Shown: in pieces, positions 34,677-47,189 of the stretch
How positions within the stretch are numbered: the first letter of the stretch is position 1
Layout: each line of letters opens with the position of its first letter
Assembly: GCF_030052815.1 (NCBI RefSeq)
Contig: NC_079498.1
Span: 71,720,992 to 71,784,991, forward strand
Reading direction: 5' to 3'
DNA from: Hevea brasiliensis
Lineage: Eukaryota > Streptophyta > Magnoliopsida > Malpighiales > Euphorbiaceae
DNA: 64,000 bases
The notes under the pieces: model-generated
What the model saw: the letters and a program-made list of their open reading frames with translations, nothing else
Database searches by the model: none
Told to the model about the DNA's origin: nothing
Program-made: the position numbers and the translations under genes

Positions 34677-36107
34677 ATTCTCCCCTTCTAGAAAAATAAA
34701 ATTTTGTCATCGAAATTTACCTGGTCTCAGTCTCTAAAGAGTTGTGCGTGTTGTCTTCTCATGTCCTCCTTACCCTCCCATGTAGCCTTCTGACCTGAAT
34801 GATGGTTCCACAATACTTTCACCAGAGGTATCTACTTGTTCCTCATCTGCTTCACCTCATATGCTAATATCTTTATGGGCTCTTCATCGTCAGGTCCGGA
34901 TTCACCTCAATCTCCTCTACTAGCAAAATGTGAGAGGGGTCTGATATGTACCTCCTCAACATGGAGACATGAAAGACATTGTGAATCTTTTCTAACTTTG
35001 GAGGTAATGCCAATCTATATGCCTACGGACCCACTCTTTCCATAACCTCGAATGGTCTAATGAAGTGAGGACTTAGTTTCTCCTTTGTACCAAACCTCAT
35101 GATCCTCTTCCATGGGAAAACTTTCAGGAACACCTTGTCACCCACACTGTACTGAATATCTCTTCTCTTGATATCAATGTAGGACTTCTGTCTATCCGAT
35201 GCAACTTTGAGTCTGTCTCTAATGAGCTTAATCTTTTCTTCCGTCTGCTGCACTAGTTCTGCGCCAATCAACTTTTTCCCACCCATTTCATCCCAACACA
35301 AGGGAGTTCTACACTTTCTTCCATACAAGGCTTCATATGGAGGCATTCCAATACTTGACTAACAGCTGTTATTGTAAGCAAATTCAATTAAAGGCAAGTG
35401 TGTGTCCCAGCTTTCTTCAAACTCAATCACACAAACCCGAAGCATATCCTCCAAAATCTGAATGATCCTTTCAGACTAGCCATATGTCTGTGGATGGAAT
35501 GTTGTGCTGAAGTTCAATCTAGTTCCTAGGGTTTTTAGAGACTGCCCCAGAATCTAGAAGTGAAACTTGGATCTCTATCTAATACAATAGACACTGGCAC
35601 CATATGTAATCTCACCACCTCATCAATGTATGATTTAGAAAGTCTTTCCAGGCTGTAATCCATCCTCACTACTAGAAAGTGTGCAGATTTGGTCAATCTA
35701 TCAACAATAACCCAAACTGTATCATGATTCTTTTGTTTTTTAGGAAGTCCAGTCACAAAATTCATAGTGATTCTCTCCCATTTCCACTTAGGAATTGGCA
35801 ATGATTGTAACAACCCTGCTGGCACTTGGTGTTCCACCTTTACTTGTTGATAAGTTAGGCATTTGGCAACATATTCTACAATGTCCTTCTTCATTCCCCT
35901 CCACCAATAGTTCTCTTTCATGGTTCTGTACATTTTGGTTCCACGAGGGTGCATAGCAAAAGGTGAATCATGTGCTTCCTTTAAAATGGCCTGCCTCAGT
36001 TCAACATTATCAGGAATGCACATTCTACCCTTATATAATAATAAGCCCTCATCATTCATCGACAACTCTAGTTTCTTGCCATCTCGAGCCTCATCCATTA
36101 AGTTCAC
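34677..36107 (-). pseudogene. pol: Integrase and chromodomain of element D
   Basis: Minus-strand remnant of the 3' part of pol. HPRGTKMYRTMKENYWWRG, then KCLTYQQVK (36107 down to about 35830) is the zinc region; the last Cys is Tyr. The first catalytic Asp is Asn (TMNFVTGLP). LDRDPSFTSRF keeps the second Asp. The core continues [16 protein letters not shown] near 35430-35510 with no intron. MPPYEALYGRKCRTPLCWDE starts at 35346, GPY/F follows, and chromodomain residues EEPIKILAYEVKQMRNK..IPLVKVLWNHH lie at about 34760-34880. Stops and frameshifts are frequent. A decayed pre-PPT hairpin is near 34700-34720. Confidence 0.87.
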
Positions 36108-36164
36108 ATACTTATCATCATTCTATACAGCTGCTTAAATTTGTTATGTCAGCATTGATTTCAC

Positions 36165-36618
36165 TTACCACACAGCTACCATCTGCCCATCTTCATCAAT
36201 CTCTAGATTAACATGCAATGCCCTTAACTCATGCACCATGGATAAAGGAGAAGCCCTTAAACCAGCTATAGTCTTGTGACTTAAAGCATCAGCTACAACA
36301 TTAGCTTTTCCAGGCTGATAGTCTATCAAGTAATCATAATCTTTTATCAGCTCTAACCATCTCCTCTGCCTCAAATTTAACTCCTTCTGTGTGCCCAAGT
36401 ACTTCAAACTTTTATGATCTGTGTATATATAACATCTCTCCCCATATAAGTAATGTCTCCAGATCTTTAAGGAAAAGAAAAATGGTTGCCAACTCTAAGT
36501 CATGTGTAGGATAATTCCTCTCATCTGGCGTGAGGCATAGGCAATGATGTTCCTATCTTGCATCAACACACAGCCCAATCCGTTATGAGAAGTATCACTA
36601 TATATGGTGTACTCTTTA
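36165..36618 (-). pseudogene. pol: RNase H of element D, cut at its 5' side
   Basis: [18 protein letters not shown] (near 36600) then, after a frameshift, [20 protein letters not shown] and [17 protein letters not shown]. The domain is interrupted at 36619 by the C element, so RT, protease and gag of D must lie further right, beyond the window, if they survive. The left target-site copy for that insertion would be CTTTA (36614-36618). Confidence 0.85.
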
Positions 36619-36969
36619 TGTAATACCCTCACCGTAGGTAGTCTGTACATTCTACTATTTCGATGACTAACGTCTGTGCAGACAGCTAGAATGATTGGAA
36701 CTACACGTAAATGATAGTGAGGAGACATAAAATGATGGAATACCTGGTAAGAAAAGAAAAGAAAAATTAAGAGAAAATAAAAGAAAGGAAATGCAACTAG
36801 GTTAAACAAGCCAAAATCATAGCGTTGGGTGACCACACCGAGAAGTTACGGCGAAGACAATTACCGATCCTAGGACACCGAGAAACCCCGAGAAATAATT
36901 TTGGGATTTAATTAAAGATCTAATGAGGTACAAATGACATTAAAACTATAAAAGAAAATTTAGTTAATC

Positions 36970-39900
36970 TGTGAAACCCCCTTACCCGTTTACAGTGTAG
37001 CTGAGCAAGTTATGCCACTCAGTGTGTCGGAACACCAATTCATGTTTCAATTTCAATTAATCCCTTTTTATTCATTTATTTATAATTTTTGATAAATCTA
37101 AATTTTTCTTCAAATTTTATAGAAAATCCGGCAGAGTGCCGGCTATAAATTGGAAAACAGTTCTTCTGAACCTGTTTAAAAACACTTCCAATATAATTAT
37201 AATCTCAATCTCAGTCAACCACCAATATTTTTCAACAATTTCTTAAATCAATTCAGTATCTCAAAATTCACATTCATCCCATATCACACCCAATTCAATG
37301 AGAAATACTCATATTTATTTATTTACACAGTTCATGGGTAATTACAGCAAAAATATGATTACATGAGTTTATAATATACATAACAAAAGTTTACAAATAC
37401 AAAAGACTTAGGTAGCCCAATGTCCTACCAATGCACTGCAATTGTGAGGTGACTTTGAACTTTGAGTGCAGATCTGAAAACTCACCCTGTATGAGTGCAT
37501 TTGGACTCCCGATTATGTCTCCGATTACTGCGCGTGGCAAAAGCGACGCGCTAAGCAATTCTGCTTAGTGGTGACAATATAAAATAAAATAAAATAAAAT
37601 AAAATAAAAACATGTATGCAGAATGTATGTTTACATTTTTGGGCAGACTTAATTTCAAATATTTATTGCAATATTATTCGATTAAAGTTTGGTAAGATTT
37701 ATTAACATTGCCCGAGTAACCTATACTAGTTGACTGGACTGGATAAATGGGTAAACTGGTACTGGGTACTAAGTACCTCGGACCATCACACCATCGGTCA
37801 CATTGTGTCTCCCAGTGTGCAACGGAACAGCTAATAAGCTGTAATAATTATCGGGGATTAAACCCGAGTATAAGAACTCAATATCATAGCCAAAGGCTAT
37901 TATGTCATAGAATGGCATAGAAAGCCATGAAATACAGAATGGCATAAAGCCATATGCAGTACTGCTAACAGAACCCTATTGGCATGCCAACCTATCCAAA
38001 CCAATCACATTAGGCCTACTAGGGCATTTAACACTTTTCATTTATGTAATTCTTTGAAATTGAATTTTTATGATTACTATTCATTTCATTAGTCAACCAA
38101 AATGTTGACTTTTGCATTGGCAATAGGTAAATTAGTTTAAATATCATCAACATACCACATTTTGCATTTTAAACTTGTTGGTATTGGTTGCCAATACCAT
38201 CTTTAAGCTTAATGTGAATTGGACAGAATTTTCAGTTTTTAGGCTTTGGGTTTACTGTTCCATTAGCCACTTTTGCAGTGGGAATTTAGAAAAATGATCA
38301 ACATGAAAGTTGTTCCTTATTTTGTCTAGTTGAATTTTCTTTTTTGAATCACTCCATTTGAAGTTTTATAACTCAAGTTATGGCCTAAACAGCATAACTG
38401 GCCGGATTGGACAGATTCCAAAATTCTGGGCAAAACTGGTTCTGGTAGATTTGGTAACCTAAGTTTGGTTGGTAATTTGACTAGGTTATGGTCATAATTT
38501 GGGTCAGGTTTTTTCATGAAAGTTGTTGTTCTATATCTCAGCTTGTTGCTGGTAAAATTTCAGGTCAATTGGACCTTTCTACATTGAGTTATGGCCAAAT
38601 GACCAAACACTGTTTATTTGGTCATTTTGCCCAGGTAGATTGCAGGTCACCCAGATTAGGGCAAACTTTTGGTCAACTTGGTTTGGTTTTCTGGGCATGG
38701 TTTCTTCACCAAAGTTGTGCCATTATGTGTCTAGTTTCATGTCTAATTGGCCTTGCACCAATTAGACCTCTATAATTCAAGTTATTGCTACCCAAACCTG
38801 CTAGACTCATGTCTAATTCTGCAGGTCACCAAGGGTAGCCACACTAATCTCAATTCCCACTACACAAACCACTTCATTTCTTGTTTGCACATCACTAAAT
38901 GGTCACTAATTGACCAGTAAAATTCACTTTCACCATTGCATGTTCAAATTCTTCATTTTATACTCAAACCCTAACCCTATCATCTCCAATCTTGCATTTA
39001 ACTAGCATTTCATCATTTTACTTGAGAGACTATTGTTAAGGCAGCCCTATTACCATTTTAGCTCCATGAAAATCATCAAAACCTTGCCACATCCATGGCT
39101 GCCAAAATTATAGGATGGGCATACACATGATATTTATTAAATTTCTTTGCACTTTTACACTTAATCATGCTCCTTCAACATGAATTTAAAGAGAAAATCT
39201 AATTTAAGTCACCAACCTCTAATGGAGTGAATTTCCCACTTGCTCAAATTCTTGTTTTCCTTTTCTTTTTGCTTCCACAAGAATCACCAAGATGATAGAA
39301 CAAATTTTTTGTGTTGACAATTAGGGTTTTTAGTGAAAGAAAGCTAGGGAAATGGAGGTTGAAAGGTTTGTTAATGGTGGAGTAAGGAGAGGTGTATGGG
39401 GCGGCTTGAAGAAAAAGAGAGGGCTGCTGTTTAGGTTTCTAGAATTCTGCCTCCTTTCTCTATTTTTATTGTATTTTAATTGTATTGCTTTAATTTGATT
39501 GGCCATAGCATTTTTAATTACCTCATGCTTACATAAGCATGAGGTAATAAATCCCATTATTTTCATTTTCTTTTCTTTCATTGCCTATTCATTTTTAAAA
39601 TAAATTTTCATTAATATTTGTTCATATTTTATGTCATATAATTCACTTGCATAAATGGAGAAGTTGGTCAAAAATCATCTCTGAAGATAAAATGACCAAA
39701 ATGCCCTCCATTTGGCTTACCGAGCAAAAATTGTGTATACCGATAGAAAAATTTTTCTATGTATATTCTTGGCATTCTAATGCCATAAGAACCTCAATGA
39801 CCCTTCTCTAGAGTCCCAATAATTATTTAAAAGTTTTTCCCCCTGGTCTAGGGTTGCTAATGGCCTTCACCGTCACTTCTCATTCGGGTTACCCATCCCT

Positions 39901-40091
39901 GGTGTTTCGGCTTGTTTAACCTTAGTGTATTTGGTTTCTAAAAATTTTCCTTGATTTTTATGAGCATTATTTAGTTTCTTAATAACTCCTCACTCTAGTC
40001 TATTTATAATTTTAAATATTCTAGCTGCCCGGACTGACCTTGGTTACCGGAATAGTAGACTGTATGGACTCGCTTAAGTGAGGATGTTACA
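36970..40091 (-). mobile_element. Solo LTR, family A, 3122 bp
   Basis: It starts TGTGAAACCCCCTTACCC (reverse U5) and ends GAGGATGTTACA (reverse U3). Flanks are TAATC (36965-36969) and TAAAC (40092-40096), a TSD with one change. The paralogous site in the next LTR (TTAGTTAATCAGTACAG, about 44780) is uninterrupted. It contains GCGCG../CTAAGCA twin stems (37530-37568), both palindromes (37956-37990) and a minus-strand GAG|GTTGGT (39211-39219). Confidence 0.88.
37576..37610. repeat. (AAAAT)n microsatellite
   Basis: About six units of AAAAT/TAAAA in the solo LTR-A. The element-A LTRs have only a T-rich tract here. Confidence 0.9.
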
Positions 40092-40185
40092 TAAACAGTA
40101 TAAATAAAAATGAAAATTTAAGGAACCATCGGATCAAGGATTTAATCGGTAGTACTGAAAAAGTGGGACTACCGAAGAGGGGCAT

Positions 40186-40222
40186 TTTGGTCATTTGGCA
40201 CCTAGAGTTGACTTTTGACCTA
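40186..40222 (+). promoter_or_regulatory. TTGAC-rich (W-box-like) block of LTR-C
   Basis: GGTCATTTGGCACC then AGTTGACTTTTGACC holds two TTGAC cores, the WRKY-factor binding core. Equivalent blocks lie at 44890-44920, 49889-49922, 53930-53962 and 60350-60380. Regulation by WRKY factors is inference. Confidence 0.35.
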
Positions 40223-40372
40223 GATGTCCATTAAAAAGAGTGATGTTAAAATTTTAAAAATCCCATGAAAAGATGAACGTATACATATAGTGTAATTAAA
40301 GGAAGTATTGGCGGTATAATTAGAATTTTTGAAACTTGAATATAATAATAATTACACACATGTTAGTGGAGG

Positions 40373-40380
40373 TATAAAAA
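40373..40380 (+). promoter_or_regulatory. TATA box of LTR-C1
   Basis: TATAAAAA, matched by TATAAAAAG at 45071. Each lies about 255 bp upstream of the leader donor-like site. Confidence 0.5.
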
Positions 40381-42842
40381 GCTACTAGATGACAAACCTC
40401 ACCACTTCAACTCATTTTTTCTTCTTCATTCCCTAACCATGGCTGAATGAAATTCTCTCCAAACCTCCATAGCTATTCTTCATGCAAGCTCAATCTCTCC
40501 TCTTTCTCACCATGATTTCCACAAATCTCTTCACAAGAAATTGCCCACACATCATGGGAAGGTTGTAAGCAGCAACAAGAAGTGAAAATTTTGAAGTTTC
40601 ACAAGCTTGGGAAGTTCTTGAATTAAGGTTAGTGCATAATTTCCCTTCTTTTCTTTGTTAGGCCTTGAATTGAGGTGGATATGAGATGAATTATGCATGA
40701 AATTTTAGAGAAATGATGAGTTATGAGAAGTCTTTAATTTAACAGCCTTAATCTTCATGGGAATATGATTAATTCTTTCATGTATATGGTGATTAGTGAG
40801 GTTGATTAGTGTGCTTGCATATACTAGAACTTAATTGTCATGTGTATGCTTGAGGTTGATACATTAAAGTAAAGTTTTGTAACAAATATTAAAGATTTAT
40901 GTGAATGTGTGATTTGGCGGCTTTGAGGTACCTAGGAGATGGATTATTTCATGAATTTAAATCATAATTTGTGTTGTTGATAAATAAGCAAATGAGAACT
41001 ATATGTTCATTGATGAAAATATTTATACTAGAAATATAATGGAATGTGAATTAAATGTGTAATTGCTGGACATTTGACCTAATTGAGCTGAGTGGAATGT
41101 GTAATTGCTGGACATTTGATCAAATGGAGTTGAATGTGTTATTTCTGGACATTTGACTAAATTGAGATGTGATTGATGCCTATTAGAAGTGCTAAGAATG
41201 CAATTTGGGAGTATCCTTTTTGTGCAGGTTGGGAAAATGTTGAAAACAGTGTGTAAATTGAGCCATAAGTGAATTTGTGTGACTCCAATTGGTATGAGGC
41301 CAATTGGGGGTGAAACTAGACCTAAAATGTGCCAATTTCCATGCAGAAGTCATGCCCAAAATTCTACCTAAAAAGTGACCAAAAGCTTGCCTATTCCGAA
41401 TTGCTATTTAGTGAACCCAAAAAATGACCAAATGAACAGTATTCATTCATTTGGTCATAACTCACTCAAAACAGGTCCAAATGATCTGAAATTTATATCA
41501 TTGGAAAGCTTAGACATAGGGCTATAACTTTTTTAAAGAACACAATGCCCAGAAATGCCATTTACCTAACCACATTGCTTGCCTGTCCAGAATTGAAACT
41601 GCCCAGAATTGCTAAATAAAGACTACTTGACCAGTTTTGGCAAAGAAGCCTGGTCCATAGAACTTCAAATGCCTTGAAACCAATGCCAAAATTTCAATAA
41701 GACATAGACCTATAAGATTTATTTTTACCAGAATCCAAAAATCAAGAGAAATAGGTCAATTGGCTAGGCTAATTTAGTGCATAGGTAATTATTGACTCCA
41801 ACATAGTCTTTTAAGCATATCTCCCACTAGAAATCTTCAATTGAAATGAGCCATAGCATTCTGGAAACTTAAGAAACAGATATTCAACTTTGTTTTAGAC
41901 ATCTTCCTCAACTTATGAATGTAAGAAACTTAAATTATAGGTCAAAATTACTAACCTAATTGAGGATTATGTTAGTATAGGACATTTGAGTCCAGTCCAA
42001 TAATGTGGCTATAATAAATTCTACAAGACTTGAAAAATCACCATAAAAAATTTTGAGTGACCATAAGACATAGGGCAACATGTTCTATGAAGAATAGTAG
42101 ACCTAAATATGGCAACAACCTACTCAAATAAAATTGGCAATGTATATTATCAAAGCTGCCTAATAAGTGAACCAAAATTAAGAATTGACCTAGTTATGGT
42201 TATTTGACCATAACTTGAGTTATACAAATCCCAATGACATGATTCTAAAAGAAAAATAAGGAAAATACATAGAGGAACAACTTTCATTGAGGAAATGTGG
42301 CCAAACAGTGGCCACAAATTGCTCAATTTGATATGCAAAGACAAGATATTCAAGCTAAACCTAAAGAAAGGTTCTTCGAATAAATTATTGACTTATCCCT
42401 AATAAGTCACTACATGCTAAATTACATGAAACAGGTATGTGGGTCTCACTTTTCGTACTTTCCCACTATAAGGTGACATGAAATCAATTGATACATAAAA
42501 TGTAAAATTACCTAAATGGTTTGCTAAACACATAAGTTATAGGAAAACACACTTGGAACCTATGTTTCCATCATGTGTGAAATAACAATACTATAAATAT
42601 GTATAGTACATAACATAAAATAATGAGAGTGATAAATAAATAGGTTATATGATTATGTAGTTGGGATTTATGTTCCCATTATAATGATATGAAAATGATA
42701 TAAAGCACAGATAGTACATGCAGTGAAATAATAATATGTTATGAACCCTTAATTGTACATAGCATGAAATAATAAAACTATAAGTGCTTAATAATACTAA
42801 TTTGTCCAAAGTATACCTAAACTTATATATATAGTTGGATTG

Positions 42843-42881
42843 ATTGGTATACCAATTATGGACTACAAATAGCAGTACTGC
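42843..42881. promoter_or_regulatory. Double palindrome of LTR-C1
   Basis: ATTGGTATACCAAT (42843-42856) and GCAGTACTGC (42872-42881), both perfect. Family A has TTGGCATGCCAA and GCAGTACTGC at the same place. Confidence 0.5.
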
Positions 42882-43961
42882 CTACATGAATAATCATTGA
42901 TTAACAAAATATGTCTAATATGATTTCTGACCGCTGGCTTTATGCCTGACAGACAGTTGTATGCAGGATATTATATGCCTGCCCACTGGCCTTGTGACTA
43001 ACATGACAGATGTATACAGGATAGACATATGGCTGTCTAACCCGTATACTCCCGTGTATCTAGCATTATAGTCTGTTATAGGTTACTTGGGCACAAATAC
43101 ACTGATATGGCATGAAATACACTGATATGACATGAAATAGATTGATATAACATAAAAGACACTGAAGTAATTTTAAAGACTCTAACATGAGTTTAAAAAG
43201 ATAGAGAATGACATAAAAATACAGAAAAGATACTGCTAATTAATATATTCCTAAAGTGCAGTACAATATGCAAAAGACCTAGAATTACAAAAGTTTACAC
43301 AGAATTATTATTTAGAATTATTTAGTTGAATTTCTTTAAGATTATGCACCACTAAGCAATTTGCTTCCCACATTGGATTTTCATCGCGTAGGTACTGGAG
43401 ACCAGACACAGTATCCACTATAGCAGCAGCCGCCACAGTAGTACTCAGATTATAGTTATCCAGATCTGCTACAGTCCAGAGTCCAGAGTCCAGAGTCACC
43501 TCATCAGTTATAATATTTTGGTAGGGCTTATGTATAGACTAGTATTTTAATTCATGTAATTATAGTTGATAATGTAATAAATTGTATTGATATTTTTGAG
43601 ATTGTAAAATAAGCTTATGACCTTTTGTGTATAATTTCCATATGAATGAAAAATATTATTTTCTTGAAATTGAATGAACAGATATGATATGATGTGTTAT
43701 ATGACAAGATGAATAGAACAAATATGATATGAAATTGTTTTTGACAGGTAACTATTGGAACCCGCTAGATGCCAATAAAACAGAGGAGGCTCTGCCCGGG
43801 TTTCCACAGAGATAAATTGTGATAAAAAAAAATATTACCACATGTTTTCTCCAAAGTTTAAAAAAGTTAACAATGGACACGATAGGATAAGATAAGGTGC
43901 TCCAACACCAAATGTGGTACGCTTTACTTAGCTACACTGTAGACGGGTAAGAGGTGTTACA

Positions 43962-44443
43962 TTTATTGGTATAAGAGTAAAGGTTTTGGCGATTCTAGAC
44001 CTAGATAAATAGAAGGAAATAGTTTGCATCACATGTATGGGCCTTTAGATAGAGTCGAGATGACACTAATGCAGATATATTTCTTCTGGTTATTTTAGGG
44101 TAAGGTATGGATCTCGATCGACAGAAAGTCTTAGATTCGAAAAGGATAAGTATAGGAAAAATCTGATCTATTGGGATATACCATGCTAACTACGCAATGT
44201 TCTCGATGTTGTGCTGTAAGCTGCAGATTACAGTACCGACTTGGGACTATTATGTAGAGCTACGTATTTCCAATAGAAAATCAAGATAAAGATAAGATTG
44301 TAAAACTAGGACTAGTAAGACAGACTAAAAAGAAGGTGAAGTATTATAACACGAAAAAGCAGAAAAACAAGGAGATAGTGGTTCCTTGATTATTCACACG
44401 AGGTAAATTTCGAGGATGAAATTTTTATTTAGAGGGAAAGAAT
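43962..44443 (+). mobile_element. Internal region of non-autonomous element C-1, 482 bp
   Basis: A decayed PBS (TGGTATAAGAGT, 43967-43978) and an acceptor-like TTATTTTAG (44090-44098) precede a gag-start remnant ATGGATCTCGATCG at 44107. A noncoding stretch follows, then a scrap of integrase C-terminus (LVRQTKKKVKYY, about 44309-44345), the pre-PPT hairpin (44405-44424) and a purine tract. No protein can be made. A near-identical region at 59471-59956 shows that this deleted form has multiplied. Confidence 0.8.
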
Positions 44444-46141
44444 TGTAACACCCTCACCGTAGGTCTGTATGTTCTATAATTCCGATGACTAACGTCTGTG
44501 TGGATAGTTAGAATGTCTGGAACTATACTTAAATGATAGTGAGGAAACCAAAAATGATGGAACGCATGGTAAGAAAATACAAGAAAAAAAAAAGAGAAAA
44601 TAAAAGAAAGGAAGTGCAACTAGGTTAAAAGAGCCGAAACCGTAGCGATGGGTGACCGTACTGGGAAGTTACGGCGAAGACAATTGCTGACCCCAGAACC
44701 ACGAGGAAACCCGAGAAATAATTTTGGGATTTAATTAAAGGTCCACTGAGGTATAAATGACATTAAAAATATCAAAAAAAATTTAGTTAATCAGTACAGA
44801 TAAAAATGAAAATTTAAGGAACCATCAGATCAGGGATTTAATCGGTAGTACTGAAAATGTGGGACTATAATCTGAAGAGGGCCATTGCAGTCATTTGACA
44901 CCTAGAGTTGACTTTTGACCTAAATGTCCATTAAAAAGAGTGATGTTAAAAATTTGAAAATCCCATGAAAAGATGAAAGTATGCATATAGTGTAATTAAA
45001 GGAAGTATGGTCTATAATTAGAATTTTTGAAACTTGAATATAATAATAATTACACACATGTTAGTGGAGGTATAAAAAGCTACTATATGACAAACCTCAC
45101 CACTTAAGCTCACTCTTCTTCTTCATTCCCTAACTATGGCCGAATGAAATTCTCTCCAAACCTCCATAGCTAGTCTTCATGCAAGCTCAATCTCTCATCT
45201 TTCGCAACATTATTTCCACAAATCTCTTCACAAGAAATTATCCACACATCATGGGAAGGTTGTAGGCAGCAACATGAAGTGAAAATTTTGAAGTTTCACA
45301 AGCTTGGGATGTTCTTGAATTAAGGTTAGTGCATAATTTTCCTTCTTTTCTTTGTTAGGAGTTGAATTGAGGCGGATATGAGATGAATTATGCATGAAAT
45401 TTTAGAGAAATGATGAGTTATGAGAAATCTTCAATTCGGCAGCCTTAATCTTCATGAGAATATGATTAATTATTTCATGTATATGGTGATTGGTGAGGTT
45501 GATTAGTGTGCTCACATATACTAGAACTTAATTGTCATGCGTATGCTTGAGGATACATTGAAGTAAGATTTTGAAATAAGATTTAAGTGAATGTGTGATT
45601 CTGTAGCTTTGAGGTACCTGGGAGATGGATTATTTCATGAATTTAAATGGTAATTTGTGATGTTGATAAATAAGCAAATGAGGGTTATATGTTCATTGAT
45701 GAAAATATTTATGCTAGAAATTTAATGGAATGTGAATTGAATGTGTAATTGCTGAACATTTGACCTAATTAAGTTGAGTGGAATGTATAATTGTTGGACA
45801 TTTGATCAAATGGAGTTGAAGGTGTTATTGCTGGACATTTGACCAAATTGAGTGTGATTGATGCCAATTAGAAGTGCTAGGAAAGCAATTTGGGAGTATC
45901 CTTTTTGTGCAGGTTGGGAAAATATTGAAAATAGTGTATAAATTGAGCCACAAGTGAATTTGTATGATCCCAATTGGTATGAGGCTAATTGGAGGTAAAA
46001 CTAGATCTAAAATGTGCCAATTTCCATGGAGAAGTCATGCCCAAAATTCTGCCTAAAAAGTGACCAAAAGCTTGCCTAATTTGGATTGCTATTATTTAAA
46101 CCCAGAAAATGACCAAATGAACAGTATTCATTCATTTGATC
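44444..46141 (+). mobile_element. 3' LTR of element C-1, 5' part only
   Basis: It starts TGTAACACCCTCACCG after the PPT and closely follows 40092-41450. It keeps TATAAAAAG (45071), ATGGCCGAATGA (about 45136) and AAG|GTTAGTG (45322-45331). It breaks off after ..CATTCATTTG near 46138, where related LTRs continue GTCATAACTCACTC. Confidence 0.83.
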
Positions 46142-46178
46142 ATAAGTTTGATCATAATTTTGATCATACCAAAATACT
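46135..46178. other. Deletion scar with 12-bp triplication
   Basis: TTTGATCATAAG, TTTGATCATAAT and TTTGATCATACC follow one another (46135-46170), then AAAATACT. Family B LTR sequence begins at AGTATGCC (46179). The short filler looks like end-joining with templated slippage. It joins LTR-C1-type sequence to the middle of an LTR-B. Confidence 0.65.
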
Positions 46179-47024
46179 AGTATGCCTTGTCGTGGTGTAT
46201 AACACGGCATGTTTGAAAAATTTGTGTTATGACCTAAATTGTGTCATTGATTGGCAACACTGTGTTATTCAATTGTTTGATCAAATTTGGGTTATATGAG
46301 CTTTGAAAATTGTGACATGAAGTTGTGAATCATTTGAATTGTGAATTGTCAATAAAAGTTTTATATACCGCATTTTAAATTATTATTGTACACCACTGAA
46401 TAAATTTTACTTAGCGATAGCTTTTCATTGCTGTCGCAGGTAGACAGACGAACAAAGCAGCAGAGTAGGCTACTTGTGCTACATTTTGAGATTTCACCGG
46501 ATATATTGAGTATACCATATTTTGTAGTTTTTGTTATAATGTATGTGCACTGTATGTATATATTGTACATAGTCTTGAGCAGTTGTAAACTAAAATTGTA
46601 AATTATTTTGGCCTGTAAAAATATTGTGATATATTTCTCTTATCTTAGTTTTTGGAAACACTAGAAAATTGATGTTGAATTGAGTTGAGAAATTTATTGT
46701 GTTGAACTATTATTGGAGTTAGGGATTGAACAAATTTATTGGAAGTGCTTTTTACAGGTTTTTGAAGAACTAATTTATTCAAAATACAGATTGCTCTGCC
46801 AAAATTTTTACAGAAATTATTGCTACTTCAGATTTGTTATTTGGTTTCACTTAAGTTAAAAATATTTTAACACCTATCAAAGTGCTCACCACTGTGAAAA
46901 GAAATAAGAAAAGGCTTAAAATCCCTTGTAGTGTATTTAATGGGTTATCAGTAGACGAAGTTTGGTAATTCATTAGGTATGCTATGGGATCATGTTATGC
47001 CTTACAGAGGGGTAGGGTGTGACA
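46179..47024 (+). mobile_element. 5' LTR remnant of element B2
   Basis: It matches 56234-57081, the end of the 3' LTR of the same element, including the twin stem-loop (46396-46439), and ends GGGTGTGACA. The first ~2.7 kb of the LTR are lost in the deletion at 46135-46178. Confidence 0.83.
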
Positions 47025-47032
47025 TGTTTTAA

Positions 47033-47044
47033 TGGTATCAGAGC
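47033..47044 (+). other. Primer-binding site of element B2
   Basis: A perfect TGGTATCAGAGC, eight bases after the LTR end. Confidence 0.88.
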
Positions 47045-47189
47045 TAGTTTTTTAAATTCTGTTTTGACCTGTAATATGAATATTCTTTCTTCATAGTACA
47101 ACTGCTCAATGTCATTGTTTGATACATACAGTACATTACATTATAAATATGCACTAACGGAAGGAAATCTCCTTGTGTTATTTGTTTAG

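Larger units (their letters stand above)
36619..43961 (+). mobile_element. 5' LTR of element C-1, interrupted
   Basis: It starts TGTAATACCCTCACCG, ends GAGGTGTTACA, and is followed by a PBS. A minus-strand solo LTR-A (36970-40091) splits it, leaving 36619-36969 and 40092-43961 (about 4.2 kb). It has a W-box-rich block (40186-40222), a TATA box (40373-40380), a donor-like AAG|GTTAGTG (40625-40634), a double palindrome (42843-42881) and a decayed twin stem-loop near 43351-43388. No gene is seen. Confidence 0.85.

Noticed and set aside
37576..37610. Telomere-like or regulatory AAAAT array
   Set aside because: A private microsatellite in one LTR; no plant telomere motif occurs.
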